Shown: positions 25,616 through 35,176, counted from the stretch's first letter. The stretch is DNA of 64,000 bases from Anaeromassilibacillus senegalensis (GCF_021531715.1 NZ_JAFBIT010000003.1:62001-126000), one strand, 5' to 3'. Program-made: numbers and translations. Notes: a model not told the origin generated them from the sequence alone.

Positions 25616-26479
25616 CTATGATGAGGGTGTATTCAAACGGGGCGCGGCGGCGCGGAAATGGTCGCGGAAGGTCTTCGGCGGGCAGCCGTAGCGCTCGGAA
25701 AACAGGCGGTAAAAGCGGCTGAGGCTGTTGAAGCCGCAGGCGCCGCCCACCTCGATGACCGGCAGATCACTCTCGAGCAGCAGGTGCGCGGCAAGGCCCA
25801 TGCGCTTGCCGTTGATGTACGCCGTCGGCGTGAGGCCGATGTACCGGCGGAACGAGCGCGTCAGGTGCTCCTGCGACATATTGGCAAGCGAGAGCAGGCG
25901 GGGCAGGCCCGCGATGAAATTCTCCGGCTCATCCATCTTTTCGAGCAGCGCGGAGAGCCACTGGGGAAGAAACGCCTCGGGCGCAGGGCTGAGCAGGAAG
26001 AGCTGGATGAGGAACGGGAAAAGGCTCACCATATACAGCGCGCCGGCTTCCGCGTCGCGAAACTGATGGCTCTGCAGCAGCTTGTGCTTCACGTCGGAGA
26101 GTGTCGCGCCCGAAAGCACGCAGTGCAGCGGCAGCGCGGGCGCGTCGAACTGCGCGCGGTCGAGCCGCAGATAGCCGCACAGCCGCGTGAACAGCGTGGT
26201 CGGGATGCCGATGTCCAGAAGCTCAAAATCGGCGTTGTTGAAGAAGTCGTAGCGGTGGACGTCGCCGGGGCGGATCAGCACGAAGGAGCCCTCGGTCAAA
26301 AGCTGGGAGCGACCGTTGATGAGGTGCACGGCGCTGCCTTTGGGCACGAGGAACAGCTCGTAAAAATCGTGCGAGTGGATTTTGTAGGTGGACGGCACGC
26401 CGAACTGGTGCAGGACGCGGCCGCCGCTTTCCCGCAGCATCTCCTCGGTAAGCTGCAGGCGTTCAATTTCTTCGGGCAT
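25616..26479 (-). CDS. AraC-family transcriptional regulator
   Basis: A 287-residue AraC regulator. The N-terminal cupin-like domain has HSHDFYELFLVPKGSAVHLING and IRPGDVHRYDF, giving a possible ligand pocket. The C-terminal 100 residues hold the double helix-turn-helix, with YINGKRMGLAAHLLLESDLPV and GFNSLSRFYRLFSERYGCPP. The gene is divergent from the glycyl radical enzyme gene with only 112 bases between, so it probably controls that gene and its activase. No clear repeated operator was identified. Confidence 0.88.
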   Translation of the reverse strand: MPEEIERLQLTEEMLRESGGRVLHQFGVPSTYKIHSHDFYELFLVPKGSAVHLINGRSQLLTEGSFVLIRPGDVHRYDFFNNADFELLDIGIPTTLFTRLCGYLRLDRAQFDAPALPLHCVLSGATLSDVKHKLLQSHQFRDAEAGALYMVSLFPFLIQLFLLSPAPEAFLPQWLSALLEKMDEPENFIAGLPRLLSLANMSQEHLTRSFRRYIGLTPTAYINGKRMGLAAHLLLESDLPVIEVGGACGFNSLSRFYRLFSERYGCPPKTFRDHFRAAAPRLNTPSS

Positions 26480-26591
26480 ACGATTCGCCGCCTTTCTCCG
26501 AAAATTTCGTTTCCATTATAGAAAACCGGCGGGAGGAAATCAAGATCTTTCGCATCAATAAAGAAGAAAATACACACGGGAGGTATGCAAT

Positions 26592-28841
26592 ATGTTCAAG
26601 ACCGATCTCGAAAAACTGCACAATGCGCTGGAATTCACGCGTATCTACAAGGAGAACAGCGGGGATATCAACCTGCGCGAGGCGCGCTGCCTCGATTTCC
26701 AGCTCGAGCACATTCTGGTGCCGCTCGATGAAAACGACCGCATCGCCGGTCGCTACGAGCACGATTTCGTCGGCTTCTCCTCGCAGGTGGGCGGCTACTC
26801 CGCGCTCGGCGCCGGTTACACGTATTATTTCAACGACTTTGAATTTACGCTCGCCATGCGCGCGTGCAATGACCGGCTCACGAACGACGAGAAATGCGCG
26901 CTGCAGTCCGTCGAGATGTTCTGGCGCGAGGAAAACACCGCCCGCAAGCTCGACGTCGCCTTTGCGAATCGCTACGGGCACATTCTGCCCAAGGGCTACC
27001 AGGGCCCGGGCGCGGCAAACTGCGACTGCCGCGTGGCGGGCACGAACGTCGACTTTGAAAAGCTGATTCAGCTCGGTCTCGACGGCCTCGACCGCGAGAT
27101 CGGCGAAATGGTGGCGCAAAACGGCGCGTCCACGTTCTACGATGCGCTGAAGATCTGGATCGAAAGCCTGAGAAAGGCCTGCGCGCGCTACCGGGAGCAG
27201 GCGCTCGCGCTCGCCGAACAGGCGGCGGATGCGAAGGCGAAGCAAAACTTCCTTGATCTCGCGGACGCGCTTGAGGCGATCCGGCACAACCCGCCGAAGA
27301 CGTTCCTCGAGGGCGTGCAGCTCATGTGGATCTACTCGGTCAGCTCCGACCTGATGAATTACGGCCGCATGGACGACTACCTCGGCCAGCTCTACGCGGA
27401 CGATATCGACGCCGGGCGCATCACCGAGGAGGACGCGGTGGAGATCGTCCTCGGCCTTTACAAGCACTTCAAGGAGATCAACAAGATTCACGACTGCCGC
27501 GTGATCATCGGCGGCGTGGGGCGTCAGCACCCCGAGGCCGCAGACCGGCTCGCGATCGTTATCATGGAGGCATCCCGCCGATTCCGCGAGACCGTGCCGC
27601 AGCTCACCCTGCGCTATTACAGCGGCATGAGCGACGCGGTGTTCCAGAAAGCGATGGAGGTCAACGCGGAGGGCACGACGTTCCCGATCATCTATTCCGA
27701 CGAGACGAACGTCCCCGCCGTGGAGAAGGTATACGGCGTTTCGCGCGAGGAGGCCGAGCAGTATGTGCCGTTCGGCTGCGGCGAGTATGTGCTCGTCGGG
27801 CGCAGCGTCGGCACGCCGAACAACGGCGTCAACGCGCTCAAGGCGCTCGAAATGACGCTGCACAACGGGGTCGATAAGTACCAGAACGTGCGCTGCGGCG
27901 TCGAGACCGGCGCGCTCAGCACGTTTGACACATTTGAAAAGCTGTATGACGCGGTGCTCGGGCAGCTCAAGCCGTTCATCGAAAAGCTCGCCGTACATAA
28001 ATATCTGAACTACAAGGTCGCGGGCGAAAACGCCCCGTACCTGCACCTGAGCCTGCTGCTCGACGACTGCATCGCGCGCGGCAAGGCGGTCTTTGAGGGC
28101 GGTGTGCGCTACCTGAACGCTTCGAGCGAGATGTTCGGCATCATCAGCTGCGCGGATAGCCTGACCGCGATCAAGAAGCTTGTCTACGACGAAAAGCGTT
28201 TCACGCTCGAGGAGCTTGTCCATATGCTCGACTGCAACTTCGAGGGCTTTGAAGCGGAGCGCAAGCTCTGCCTTGACGCGCCGAAGTACGGCAACGACGA
28301 CGACACCGCCGACGATATCGCGACGCGTCTCTTTGCCGATCTCGCCGATCTGACCACGGCGGCGGGCAAGGCGGCCGGGCTCGACCACTACAACATCGTC
28401 AGCGTCAACAACTCGATGAGCGCGGAGTGGGGCAATTTCTGCGAGGCCTCGGCCTGCGGCAGAAGACGCGGCAGCGCGATGGCAAACGCGAACGGCGCGT
28501 CTATCGGCGCAGATAAGAGCGGCATCACGGCGCTGCTGAATTCCATGTCGAAGTTCGACAACACGAAGCATGTCGGCGTCATCAACAACGTGCGCTTCAC
28601 GAAGGAGCTCTTCACCGGCTCGATGGATAAGGTCGGCGCGGTGCTCAAGGCGTTCTACGACAACGGCGGCGTGCAGACGAACCTATGCGTCATCGGCCGG
28701 GACGATCTCGAAAACGCGATGGCGCATCCGGAGAATTACCAGAACCTGCTCGTGCGTATCGGCGGCTTCAGCGCGCGCTTTGTCACGCTGAACCCCGTCG
28801 TCCAGCGCGAAATCATCGAACGCACCACCTACGGCGCGTAA
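26592..28841 (+). CDS. Glycyl radical enzyme of unassigned substrate (pyruvate formate-lyase superfamily)
   Basis: A 749-residue glycyl radical enzyme. The thiyl cysteine is C396 in YVPFGCGEY, followed by the general-base glutamate E398. The C-terminal radical loop is RIGGFSARFVTL, with the radical glycine near residue 725. The usual dehydratase/lyase motif is GCVE; here it is GCGE, which I do not match to glycerol, propanediol, hydroxyproline, choline or isethionate enzymes. The active site loop lacks the double cysteine of pyruvate formate-lyase. GGGAGG precedes ATG 26592. The activase follows at 29,023 and an AraC gene is divergent. Confidence 0.88.
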   Translation: MFKTDLEKLHNALEFTRIYKENSGDINLREARCLDFQLEHILVPLDENDRIAGRYEHDFVGFSSQVGGYSALGAGYTYYFNDFEFTLAMRACNDRLTNDEKCALQSVEMFWREENTARKLDVAFANRYGHILPKGYQGPGAANCDCRVAGTNVDFEKLIQLGLDGLDREIGEMVAQNGASTFYDALKIWIESLRKACARYREQALALAEQAADAKAKQNFLDLADALEAIRHNPPKTFLEGVQLMWIYSVSSDLMNYGRMDDYLGQLYADDIDAGRITEEDAVEIVLGLYKHFKEINKIHDCRVIIGGVGRQHPEAADRLAIVIMEASRRFRETVPQLTLRYYSGMSDAVFQKAMEVNAEGTTFPIIYSDETNVPAVEKVYGVSREEAEQYVPFGCGEYVLVGRSVGTPNNGVNALKALEMTLHNGVDKYQNVRCGVETGALSTFDTFEKLYDAVLGQLKPFIEKLAVHKYLNYKVAGENAPYLHLSLLLDDCIARGKAVFEGGVRYLNASSEMFGIISCADSLTAIKKLVYDEKRFTLEELVHMLDCNFEGFEAERKLCLDAPKYGNDDDTADDIATRLFADLADLTTAAGKAAGLDHYNIVSVNNSMSAEWGNFCEASACGRRRGSAMANANGASIGADKSGITALLNSMSKFDNTKHVGVINNVRFTKELFTGSMDKVGAVLKAFYDNGGVQTNLCVIGRDDLENAMAHPENYQNLLVRIGGFSARFVTLNPVVQREIIERTTYGA

Positions 28842-29010
28842 GCGGCAACGTGCCGCGGCGAAGTCGCGGTGGGGACGCCCCACGGCGGGGTCGCGGAATC
28901 GTTCGTTTGCACTCACTTCGCCGGTGTAGGAAACGACCGGAGCAAACGCGGACGTAGGGCGCTTCCGGTTCGTGCGACGGACGTAGGACGCTCCCGGGAT
29001 GGGGCAAATT
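28842..29010 (+). other. GC-rich spacer with small hairpins
   Basis: This 169-base gap holds short perfect hairpins (GCGGC/GCCGC near 28851-28865 and GTGGGG/CCCCAC near 28869-28883) and ends in an imperfect tandem repeat. No T-run terminator is present, so transcription may continue into the activase gene. Confidence 0.5.
28950..28997 (+). repeat. Imperfect tandem repeat, 29-base period
   Basis: GGACGTAGGGCGCTTCCGG (28950-28968) recurs at 28979-28997 with 17 of 19 bases the same. Function unknown. Confidence 0.6.
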
Positions 29011-29022
29011 GGAGGAACAACA

Positions 29023-29895
29023 TTGAAAAGCTTGATTTTTGATATTCAGCGCTTCTGCGTATATGACGGACCGGGCATCCGCACAACGGTGTTCTTCAAG
29101 GGCTGCAACATGCACTGCGCGTGGTGCCATAATCCGGAGAGCTTCTCGGCGGCGGCAGAGCTTCTGTTCCGCGCGGAGAAGTGCACCGCCTGCGGCGCGT
29201 GCGCGGTCTGTCCCGAGGGCGCACACACCTTTGAAAACGGCGTGCACACGTTTCACCGCGAACGCTGCGTCGCCTGCGGCAAGTGCGCATCGCTCTGCCC
29301 GAACGGCGCGCTCGAGCTTTCCGGCCGCGAAATGACCGCCGAGGACGTGATGCGGGTCATCGACAAGGACGCGAAGTACTACAAATCGTCGGGCGGCGGC
29401 GTGACGTTCTCGGGCGGCGAGGCATCCTTGCATTTCGAGCTGCTCACAGAGCTGCTCGAAAGTTGCCGCGAGCGCGGCTATCACACCGCGCTCGAGACGA
29501 ACGGGCTGATCCCGCCGGAGCGTCTGCAAAAGCTGCTCCCGCTCGTCGATCTCTTCCTGTTCGACTGCAAGCACACCGATCCCGAGCAGCACAAGCGTTG
29601 GACGGGCGCGCCGCTCGAGCCGGTGCTCGAAACGCTCGCTTCACTCGACCGCGCGGGCGCAAACGTTGTGCTGCGCTGCCCGATAATCCCGGGCGTCAAC
29701 GACACGGACGCGCATTTCGCGGCGATCCGCGCGCTGAAAAAACAATACAATTGCATTCAGAAAGCCGAGATCATGGCGTATCATGACATCGGCAAATCCA
29801 AGTGGGACGCGCTCGGCGCGCCCTACACGCTCGCGGCGCTCAAAACCGTATCGCCCGAGCAGAAGCGCCTCTGGGAGGCGCAGATCGCCGATTGA
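29023..29895 (+). CDS. Glycyl radical enzyme activating protein (radical SAM)
   Basis: A 290-residue activase. TTG 29023 is chosen because GGAGG (29011-29015) lies 7 bases upstream. The radical SAM motif C-x3-C-x2-C is in FFKGCNMHCAWCHNPES. An inserted two-cluster ferredoxin domain follows (CTACGACAVCPEGA and CVACGKCASLCPNGA), typical of activases for dehydratase/lyase-type enzymes and absent from PflA. GGGVTFSGGEA is the family SAM-binding loop. It abstracts the hydrogen from the radical glycine of its partner, here almost surely the enzyme encoded just upstream. Confidence 0.93.
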   Translation: MKSLIFDIQRFCVYDGPGIRTTVFFKGCNMHCAWCHNPESFSAAAELLFRAEKCTACGACAVCPEGAHTFENGVHTFHRERCVACGKCASLCPNGALELSGREMTAEDVMRVIDKDAKYYKSSGGGVTFSGGEASLHFELLTELLESCRERGYHTALETNGLIPPERLQKLLPLVDLFLFDCKHTDPEQHKRWTGAPLEPVLETLASLDRAGANVVLRCPIIPGVNDTDAHFAAIRALKKQYNCIQKAEIMAYHDIGKSKWDALGAPYTLAALKTVSPEQKRLWEAQIAD

Positions 29896-29961
29896 CCGGC
29901 ATTTTGGGGACTTACATATACAGAAAGGACGCAACCGATGGGGCGGCGTCCACAAAACTGA

Positions 29962-30004
29962 GAATCCTCCGTATGTTCACGATCATACGGAGGATTGCTT
30001 TTTT
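29962..30004 (+). terminator. Terminator after the activase gene
   Basis: AATCCTCCGTATG pairs with CATACGGAGGATT across 8 bases, followed by GCTTTTTTA. The rest of the gap to 30,190 shows no gene. Confidence 0.9.
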
Positions 30005-30191
30005 ATTTATTAAAAAAGGAGAATAAGCATATCACATAAATGTTGAAAAATCTACCGTTGTCACAAGAAACGATCGAGCATTTTTCATTCGGGGATTCCC
30101 GGTATCCGTTGCAGAGCCATTTTGTGCGATTTCGCGCGCCTTTTGTCAGTCAGCGGCGTGCTTCCAATTTCAGGAGAAAGCCGCGCGGGAA

Positions 30192-30220
30192 TTGACAGAT
30201 TTTGCAGAATATTGTATGCT
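30192..30220 (+). promoter_or_regulatory. Promoter of the zinc-ribbon repeat protein gene
   Basis: TTGACA (30192-30197) and TATGCT (30215-30220) with a 17-base spacer. Confidence 0.65.
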
Positions 30221-30275
30221 TATAGCAAAATGGGGGAGAATTCCCCGCTTTAGGAGAAAGGCAAGTGATTCCCTG

Positions 30276-31958
30276 ATGTTTTGCATATACTGCGGCGCGA
30301 CGCTGCCGCCGGATGCCGAAAAGTGCACGATCTGCGGCAATCTGGTCGTGCTGTCCGAGCCTGTAAAGGACGAGCCTGCGGCGACGGAGCCGGTGGCCCC
30401 CGCACCCGAAGAATCCGTTTTGGAAGAGCCTGTTCTGCAGGAGCCGGAGGATCTCGATTCCGGCGAGCAGATTCCCGATATGCCCGGGGATTTGGATTCG
30501 GGCGCGCCCGAAGCGCGCGGGCTGCCCGAGGACATCTACTCCGGCGAACAGCTTTCCGCAGACGCTGCCGTGCCCGGTTATGACGACGGCTATGTTTACG
30601 AGGAGGAGCTGCCGCCGCGCCGAAAGCGGTCGTTCAAGTGGCTTCTGATCGTTGTGCCGATCGTGCTCGCGGTGGCGGGTACGGTGATCGGCATTCTCTC
30701 GTGGTACAACGCGCCGATGCAGAAGTTCACCCGCGCGCTCGACGCATACGATTATTCCGCCGTGACGCAGATGCTGCCGCGCCTCTCCGACGCGGAGCGC
30801 GCGTCGCTCTACACGAAGATGGAAAAATACGCCGAGACGGTCTATGACCGGTACAACCGCGGTGAAGCGGAATACGGGGACTCGTATGAGCTTCTGGACC
30901 GTCTGCAGCGGCTGTTCCCGGACGCGAAGGTGAACGGCGCCGCCGATCGGATCGCTGCGCTCAAGGTCTCGAAAGACGCCTTCCGGGAGGGGCAGAAGCT
31001 CGAGCAGCAGGGCGATATCGCCGGGGCCATCGGTCGCTACGGCGAGGTTATCCGCGAGGACACGAATTACGACGCGGCGCAGAAGCAGATCGAAGCCATC
31101 AAGGCCGCGTATAAGGCGCAGGTGCTCGAGGAGGCGCAGAAGTGCGCGGACGCGAAGGACTTCCCCGGCGCGAAGGCCGTTCTGGAGAACAGTGCGGCGA
31201 TTCTCGGCGACGACGCGGATATCGCGGAGAAGCTCGAATCGCTCGGCCAGGCAGAGCTCGACGACTACGTGGAGAACCTGCTGAAGACCGCCAAAACGCT
31301 TGTGGACGACAACGACTACGCCGGTGCAATCGGGCTGCTCACAGACGCGACGAAGAAGGACCCGCGCATCGATAAGCAGATCGAGGCGTATCAGGACGAA
31401 TACAGGGAGAAGCGCCTTGAAGAAGCCGCCAAGCACGCCGAAGTGAGCGACTACGAGGAAGCGGTCGCCGTGCTCGAAAAGGCCAGGGAGCTGCTCGGCG
31501 ACGACGCGGAGATCCTTGCGAAAATCGAGGAATATAAATCGCTCTATCCGGTGCGGCTCATTGACCTCTCGCCGATCGGCGGCGCGGACTGCGCTTCGGG
31601 CTGGACGGCGACGGACATTTCCGGCAATACCTACTCGAGCGGCCTGAGCTTCACGCTGTACCCGATCCTCGTGACGAGCGTTGCGACGGAGTATGCGCCG
31701 TACGGGCAGTACAGGCTGCTCAGCGGCACATGGGTGGTGGAAAGCGACAGCACGGACGACTTCTCCGCCACGGTGCGCATCTATGTGGACGGCAGCCTCC
31801 AGTACGAGGTCAGCGCGCTCACGCGCAATTCCCAGCCGATCGACCTGAACCTGCAGATCGGCGGTGCGCAGACGGTGCGCATCGAGGTTGACGGCGCGTT
31901 CGGCTCTCCGCGCGCTTCCGGCTATGTCTACCTCGCCGGCGCGACCTTTAGAAACTGA
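30276..31958 (+). CDS. Zinc-ribbon membrane protein with helical repeats
   Basis: A 560-residue protein. ATG 30276 begins a zinc ribbon (CIYCG and CTICG, residues 3-20); the ribosome site AGGAGAAAGG is somewhat distant. An acidic Pro/Glu linker (30-115) leads to one membrane helix (LLIVVPIVLAVAGTVIGILSW, about 125-147). Residues 150-430 hold TPR-like helical repeats, with near-repeats of the form DYxxAIxxLxxA and LGDDAEI in two copies. The C-terminal 130 residues are beta-rich (GLSFTLYPILVTSVATEYAP). Such proteins are membrane scaffolds of unknown function. A hairpin at about 31,973-32,008 follows. Confidence 0.75.
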   Translation: MFCIYCGATLPPDAEKCTICGNLVVLSEPVKDEPAATEPVAPAPEESVLEEPVLQEPEDLDSGEQIPDMPGDLDSGAPEARGLPEDIYSGEQLSADAAVPGYDDGYVYEEELPPRRKRSFKWLLIVVPIVLAVAGTVIGILSWYNAPMQKFTRALDAYDYSAVTQMLPRLSDAERASLYTKMEKYAETVYDRYNRGEAEYGDSYELLDRLQRLFPDAKVNGAADRIAALKVSKDAFREGQKLEQQGDIAGAIGRYGEVIREDTNYDAAQKQIEAIKAAYKAQVLEEAQKCADAKDFPGAKAVLENSAAILGDDADIAEKLESLGQAELDDYVENLLKTAKTLVDDNDYAGAIGLLTDATKKDPRIDKQIEAYQDEYREKRLEEAAKHAEVSDYEEAVAVLEKARELLGDDAEILAKIEEYKSLYPVRLIDLSPIGGADCASGWTATDISGNTYSSGLSFTLYPILVTSVATEYAPYGQYRLLSGTWVVESDSTDDFSATVRIYVDGSLQYEVSALTRNSQPIDLNLQIGGAQTVRIEVDGAFGSPRASGYVYLAGATFRN

Positions 31959-32116
31959 ACACACAAACAGCAAAACATCCCGCTGCCTGTTCTGGGCGGC
32001 GGGATGTCTATATATAGCGCCAAAGGGTAAGAATTTATTGCAGCACGATAAATTCTGCTTGACAAACCCCGCTTTTGACGGTATGCTGTAAGCAGGAAAA
32101 CGGGAGGATGGTTTTT

Positions 32117-32596
32117 ATGGATCAAAAAAAGCTCGCGCTGTGGCTCCGCGCGATTCTGGCAGGCGTGGTGCTGTGCAGCCTGGTCGTTTATTTTGTGCTG
32201 GTTCCGCTCTGGGGCGTGCGCATAGCGGCGCGCCATCCGGAGATTGACAGCGGCTTCTGGCCGTGGATTGTGTTCATCTGGTGTACGGCGGCGCCGTGCT
32301 ACCTGTGTGCGTTCTGGGGCTGGCGGATCATCAGCGAGATCCGGCGGGATAATTCCTTTTCGCACATCAACGCCGTTTATCTGCGCAGAATTATGAAGGC
32401 GCTGCTTTTTGACGCGGCCTTTTTCTTCGCGGGCAACGTCGTCATGGTGCTGCTGGACTGGAGCGAGCTTTCGGTGTTCGTGACGGCTGTGCTCGTCTGC
32501 TTCCTCGTCGTCGCCGTGGCGACGGCTGCCGCGGCGCTTTCGCATCTCGTGGAGAAAGCGGCGCTGCTGCGCGAGGAAAACGAATCGATCATCTGA
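32117..32596 (+). CDS. DUF2975 membrane protein
   Basis: A 159-residue protein with four membrane helices. ATG 32117 is preferred over ATG 32108, which touches the CGGGAGG ribosome site. The loop IISEIRRDNSFSHINAVYLRRI between helices two and three is the DUF2975 hallmark. Members pair with a small Cro/C1-type regulator, as here (the next gene starts 19 bases later). The system may be a membrane-linked regulatory switch; function is unproven. Confidence 0.85.
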   Translation: MDQKKLALWLRAILAGVVLCSLVVYFVLVPLWGVRIAARHPEIDSGFWPWIVFIWCTAAPCYLCAFWGWRIISEIRRDNSFSHINAVYLRRIMKALLFDAAFFFAGNVVMVLLDWSELSVFVTAVLVCFLVVAVATAAAALSHLVEKAALLREENESII

Positions 32597-32615
32597 GGCG
32601 AAGGGAGCGGATTCC

Positions 32616-32819
32616 ATGATCATCCTGAATATCGACGTGATGCTCGCAAAACGGAAGATGTCGGTGACGCAGCTCGCCGAGCACGTGGGCATCACGCTTG
32701 CCAATATGTCCATTCTGAAAACCGGCAAGGCGAAGGGCGTGAAGTTCTCCACGCTGGACGCCATCTGCAAGGCACTCGACTGCCAGCCCGGCGACATCCT
32801 CGAATACCGCGAGGACTGA
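32616..32819 (+). CDS. Small Cro/C1-type HTH regulator
   Basis: A 67-residue protein that is only a helix-turn-helix: MLAKRKMSVTQLAEHVGIT and a recognition helix near LANMSILKTGK, ending ALDCQPGDILEYRED. It is of the YozG type. Its gene follows a DUF2975 gene, an arrangement seen in many Firmicutes, and probably encodes the DNA-binding partner. GAAGGGAGCGG precedes ATG 32616. Confidence 0.88.
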   Translation: MIILNIDVMLAKRKMSVTQLAEHVGITLANMSILKTGKAKGVKFSTLDAICKALDCQPGDILEYRED

Positions 32820-32828
32820 AAAAAATAA

Positions 32829-32868
32829 GACCGCCCTTTGCATCCACACGGGTGCGAAGGGCGGTTTT
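32829..32868. terminator. Bidirectional terminator
   Basis: GACCGCCCTT and AAGGGCGGTT arms with an inner GC/GC stem, T-run on the plus strand; it separates the XRE gene from the convergent DUF3298-type gene. Confidence 0.8.
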
Positions 32869-32881
32869 GCGTTGCTTGGAC

Positions 32882-35176
32882 TTAATCCGTCAGTATTATA
32901 TCTTCGATGGAGAAGGTATCGCCGGTAATGGTGAAGCACAGGGCTTGAGACAGGGCGGAAGACTTGCTCGTCACCTTGGTTTCAAAGCAGACGATGAACG
33001 TATTGGTCTCCGTTTCCGGCAGCCAGAACAAATCCCCGCCGCGCATGTAATTGGCATAGAACCGCACGTCGTTGCGGTAGACAGAGTAACCGTTGACACC
33101 GTCGCCTAGCGAAACCTCGAACACTTCGCCGTAGCCCGAGGTGAGGCCGAAGGCGGATTCCTCGCCGTAAAAATCCGTGAAATCGCCGGCATCTTTCACT
33201 TCGCTCTGCGCGTAAAGGTTGCAGTAGCCGGTTGTCTCCTCGCTTGCGCGGTTCGGCGGCATGTAGTCGGACTTCAAAATGCCGTCCAGCTTGCCGTACG
33301 GTACGACGGCCTCAATGTAGCCCGCGCCGTAGGCGGCGATCATGTACGGGGAGAACGTGATGCACAGGCCTTCTTCCGTGAAGCGCCAGATGCTCAGCGC
33401 AGATGGGCCGTCAAAGCAGGAGCGGATAATCTGCTCCGGATCGGAGAAAAGGTTGTCGCTTTTCTCGCGCAGTTCCTGCGTGAGAAGGCGGATGAGCGCT
33501 TCTTCCGCGTTGAGGTTCTTCGGATCATACAGATCGGAAAACGTGAGCTGCTCACCGGTCGCGAGATCAAAGTTGTAGGAATACCGCGCATGCATCGGAT
33601 GTATGCCGCCGGAATAGTTGATTTCCATGAAATGCAGACTGAGCGCGCCGGCAGTGGCGTATGTGTCGTATAGCTTGATCGTGTAGTCCCACGAATAAAG
33701 GTCACTATACTTGCGCGCTTCAGAGAGGGATTCCTCGCGCTGCTCGACCGCATGGGAATAGAGCGTGGTAAGCGGTTCGCTGTTTGTGATCTTTTCTGCA
33801 ATGTCCTCTGCGCCGGGCATGTAGATGGTCGGCTTTGCAAGGCTGCTTGTGAAGACAGGATCCTCCGTTTCCTCAACCGATACGGTCACGATGACCTGCT
33901 GCGCGCGGTCGGGGAAGATCGCGGCAAGGGCGCTGTAACAGCGCGTCAGCAGATCTGTGGTGTGGCCGAAGATCTCGTCGAGATTCTGCGGCGCGGTTTT
34001 CTTGTCGCGGATGGATTCCACCGCGCAGTATTCGCCGCGCAGCCGGACGTAGCAAAGCCCCTCGCCGACGGCGACGAAATCGCGGATGGCCGTGAGCTTT
34101 GAGCCGCCACTGCCGCCGTTCGCCGCTTTTACAAGGCTGGGGAGCGCCGTGGTCAGTGCGCCGCCGATTTCATCCATCGCCTTCATCTCGCGGAAGAGCT
34201 CCACGTCGTCGGCGAAGAACGGTGCCATCACGGCGCCGCCGATGGCAAAGCCTGTTTTTATGCAGCCGTATGCCGAGAGCAGCTTGCCCATGCCGAACAG
34301 CGCCGCGCCTCCGGCGGTGGAGAGCTTCTGGGTCAGGCTGTTGTCTCCGAGCACATAGCGCGCCCAGGGTTCAAATTCTTTGGCCAGGCGATTTCCCGCC
34401 GCTTCGATCGCATCGCCGAGGTTATCCTCATCGAGCCAGTAGGTGGTGAAATCGGCGCTGTCAAGCACGGCGCTGAAGGTGCGCTTGTCGAGATGAAAGG
34501 CAAATTCCAGCGTGGCGGTGCTGATCAGGCTTTCGGCGGCCTTTTTCAGCGCTTTGTCGTCCGTGTTGTCGCGGATCGCCTCCAGAAAAGCGATCTTATG
34601 CGCGCAGCTCTCGCTCAGGGCGGTGGCGAGCACCGCTGCGCTGGTGTCCACCGTGGTTTCCGACACGATTTTGATCAGGTCTATGCCGGCGCCAAGCGCC
34701 TTGAGATCCTTGTTGATCTTTTCCAGATAGCCCACGTCGAGAAACGCGGTGAGCGTGGCGGCGCCGATGTCCATGGCTTGCTTAAGGCCGTTTTCCTTCG
34801 CAGTGTAATTGGCCTGCGCCGCGAGCGTTTCGGTCAGGCCCCTATCCATCAGCGCCATGATCTTCGTCAGGTAATCCATGTACGCCTCAGTGTCGAGCTC
34901 CTTGCCGAGCAGCTTATGCGTCGCCCAGAGGATGGCTTTCTCGACGGCGTTGTAGGATTCGATCTCGTCCGCCCAGGCGCAGTAGGAGAATCGAGAGGTG
35001 TCGATCAAATGCGCGTATGTATTTCGGCCGGAACAATAGTCCTCATACCGCTGGAAGACACGCTCGCGGTATGCTTCGGCTTCCTGCGCTTCGTCGGCAA
35101 GGACGGAACCGGGCAGCATGCCGATGAGCAGCAGAGCGCTCAGGAGCAGAGCGACGACGCTTTTTACCCTTTTCAT
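32882..35176 (-). CDS. Large secreted protein with C-terminal DUF3298-like domain
   Basis: A 764-residue exported protein. Residues 1-27 are a signal peptide (VVALLLSALLLIGMLPGSVLA). The first 430 residues are mostly helical and not recognised. From about 500 the sequence is like the RsiV/DUF3298 domain: SLHFMEINYSGGIHPMHARY, FDLATGEQLTFSDLYDP, and FSPYMIAAYGAGYIEAVVPY. This domain binds ligands such as lysozyme in RsiV, but is also in many secreted proteins. The start overlaps the end of the upstream lipoprotein gene by 4 bases, so the two are coupled. Confidence 0.75.
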   Translation of the reverse strand: MKRVKSVVALLLSALLLIGMLPGSVLADEAQEAEAYRERVFQRYEDYCSGRNTYAHLIDTSRFSYCAWADEIESYNAVEKAILWATHKLLGKELDTEAYMDYLTKIMALMDRGLTETLAAQANYTAKENGLKQAMDIGAATLTAFLDVGYLEKINKDLKALGAGIDLIKIVSETTVDTSAAVLATALSESCAHKIAFLEAIRDNTDDKALKKAAESLISTATLEFAFHLDKRTFSAVLDSADFTTYWLDEDNLGDAIEAAGNRLAKEFEPWARYVLGDNSLTQKLSTAGGAALFGMGKLLSAYGCIKTGFAIGGAVMAPFFADDVELFREMKAMDEIGGALTTALPSLVKAANGGSGGSKLTAIRDFVAVGEGLCYVRLRGEYCAVESIRDKKTAPQNLDEIFGHTTDLLTRCYSALAAIFPDRAQQVIVTVSVEETEDPVFTSSLAKPTIYMPGAEDIAEKITNSEPLTTLYSHAVEQREESLSEARKYSDLYSWDYTIKLYDTYATAGALSLHFMEINYSGGIHPMHARYSYNFDLATGEQLTFSDLYDPKNLNAEEALIRLLTQELREKSDNLFSDPEQIIRSCFDGPSALSIWRFTEEGLCITFSPYMIAAYGAGYIEAVVPYGKLDGILKSDYMPPNRASEETTGYCNLYAQSEVKDAGDFTDFYGEESAFGLTSGYGEVFEVSLGDGVNGYSVYRNDVRFYANYMRGGDLFWLPETETNTFIVCFETKVTSKSSALSQALCFTITGDTFSIEDIILTD

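Noticed and set aside
26463-28571. 702-codon open frame on the minus strand
   Set aside because: It is the shadow of the glycyl radical enzyme gene in GC-rich DNA; its translation is rich in Arg, His, Val and has no family pattern.
30150-31973. 607-codon open frame on the minus strand
   Set aside because: Shadow of the zinc-ribbon repeat protein, which has a promoter, domains and repeats on the plus strand.
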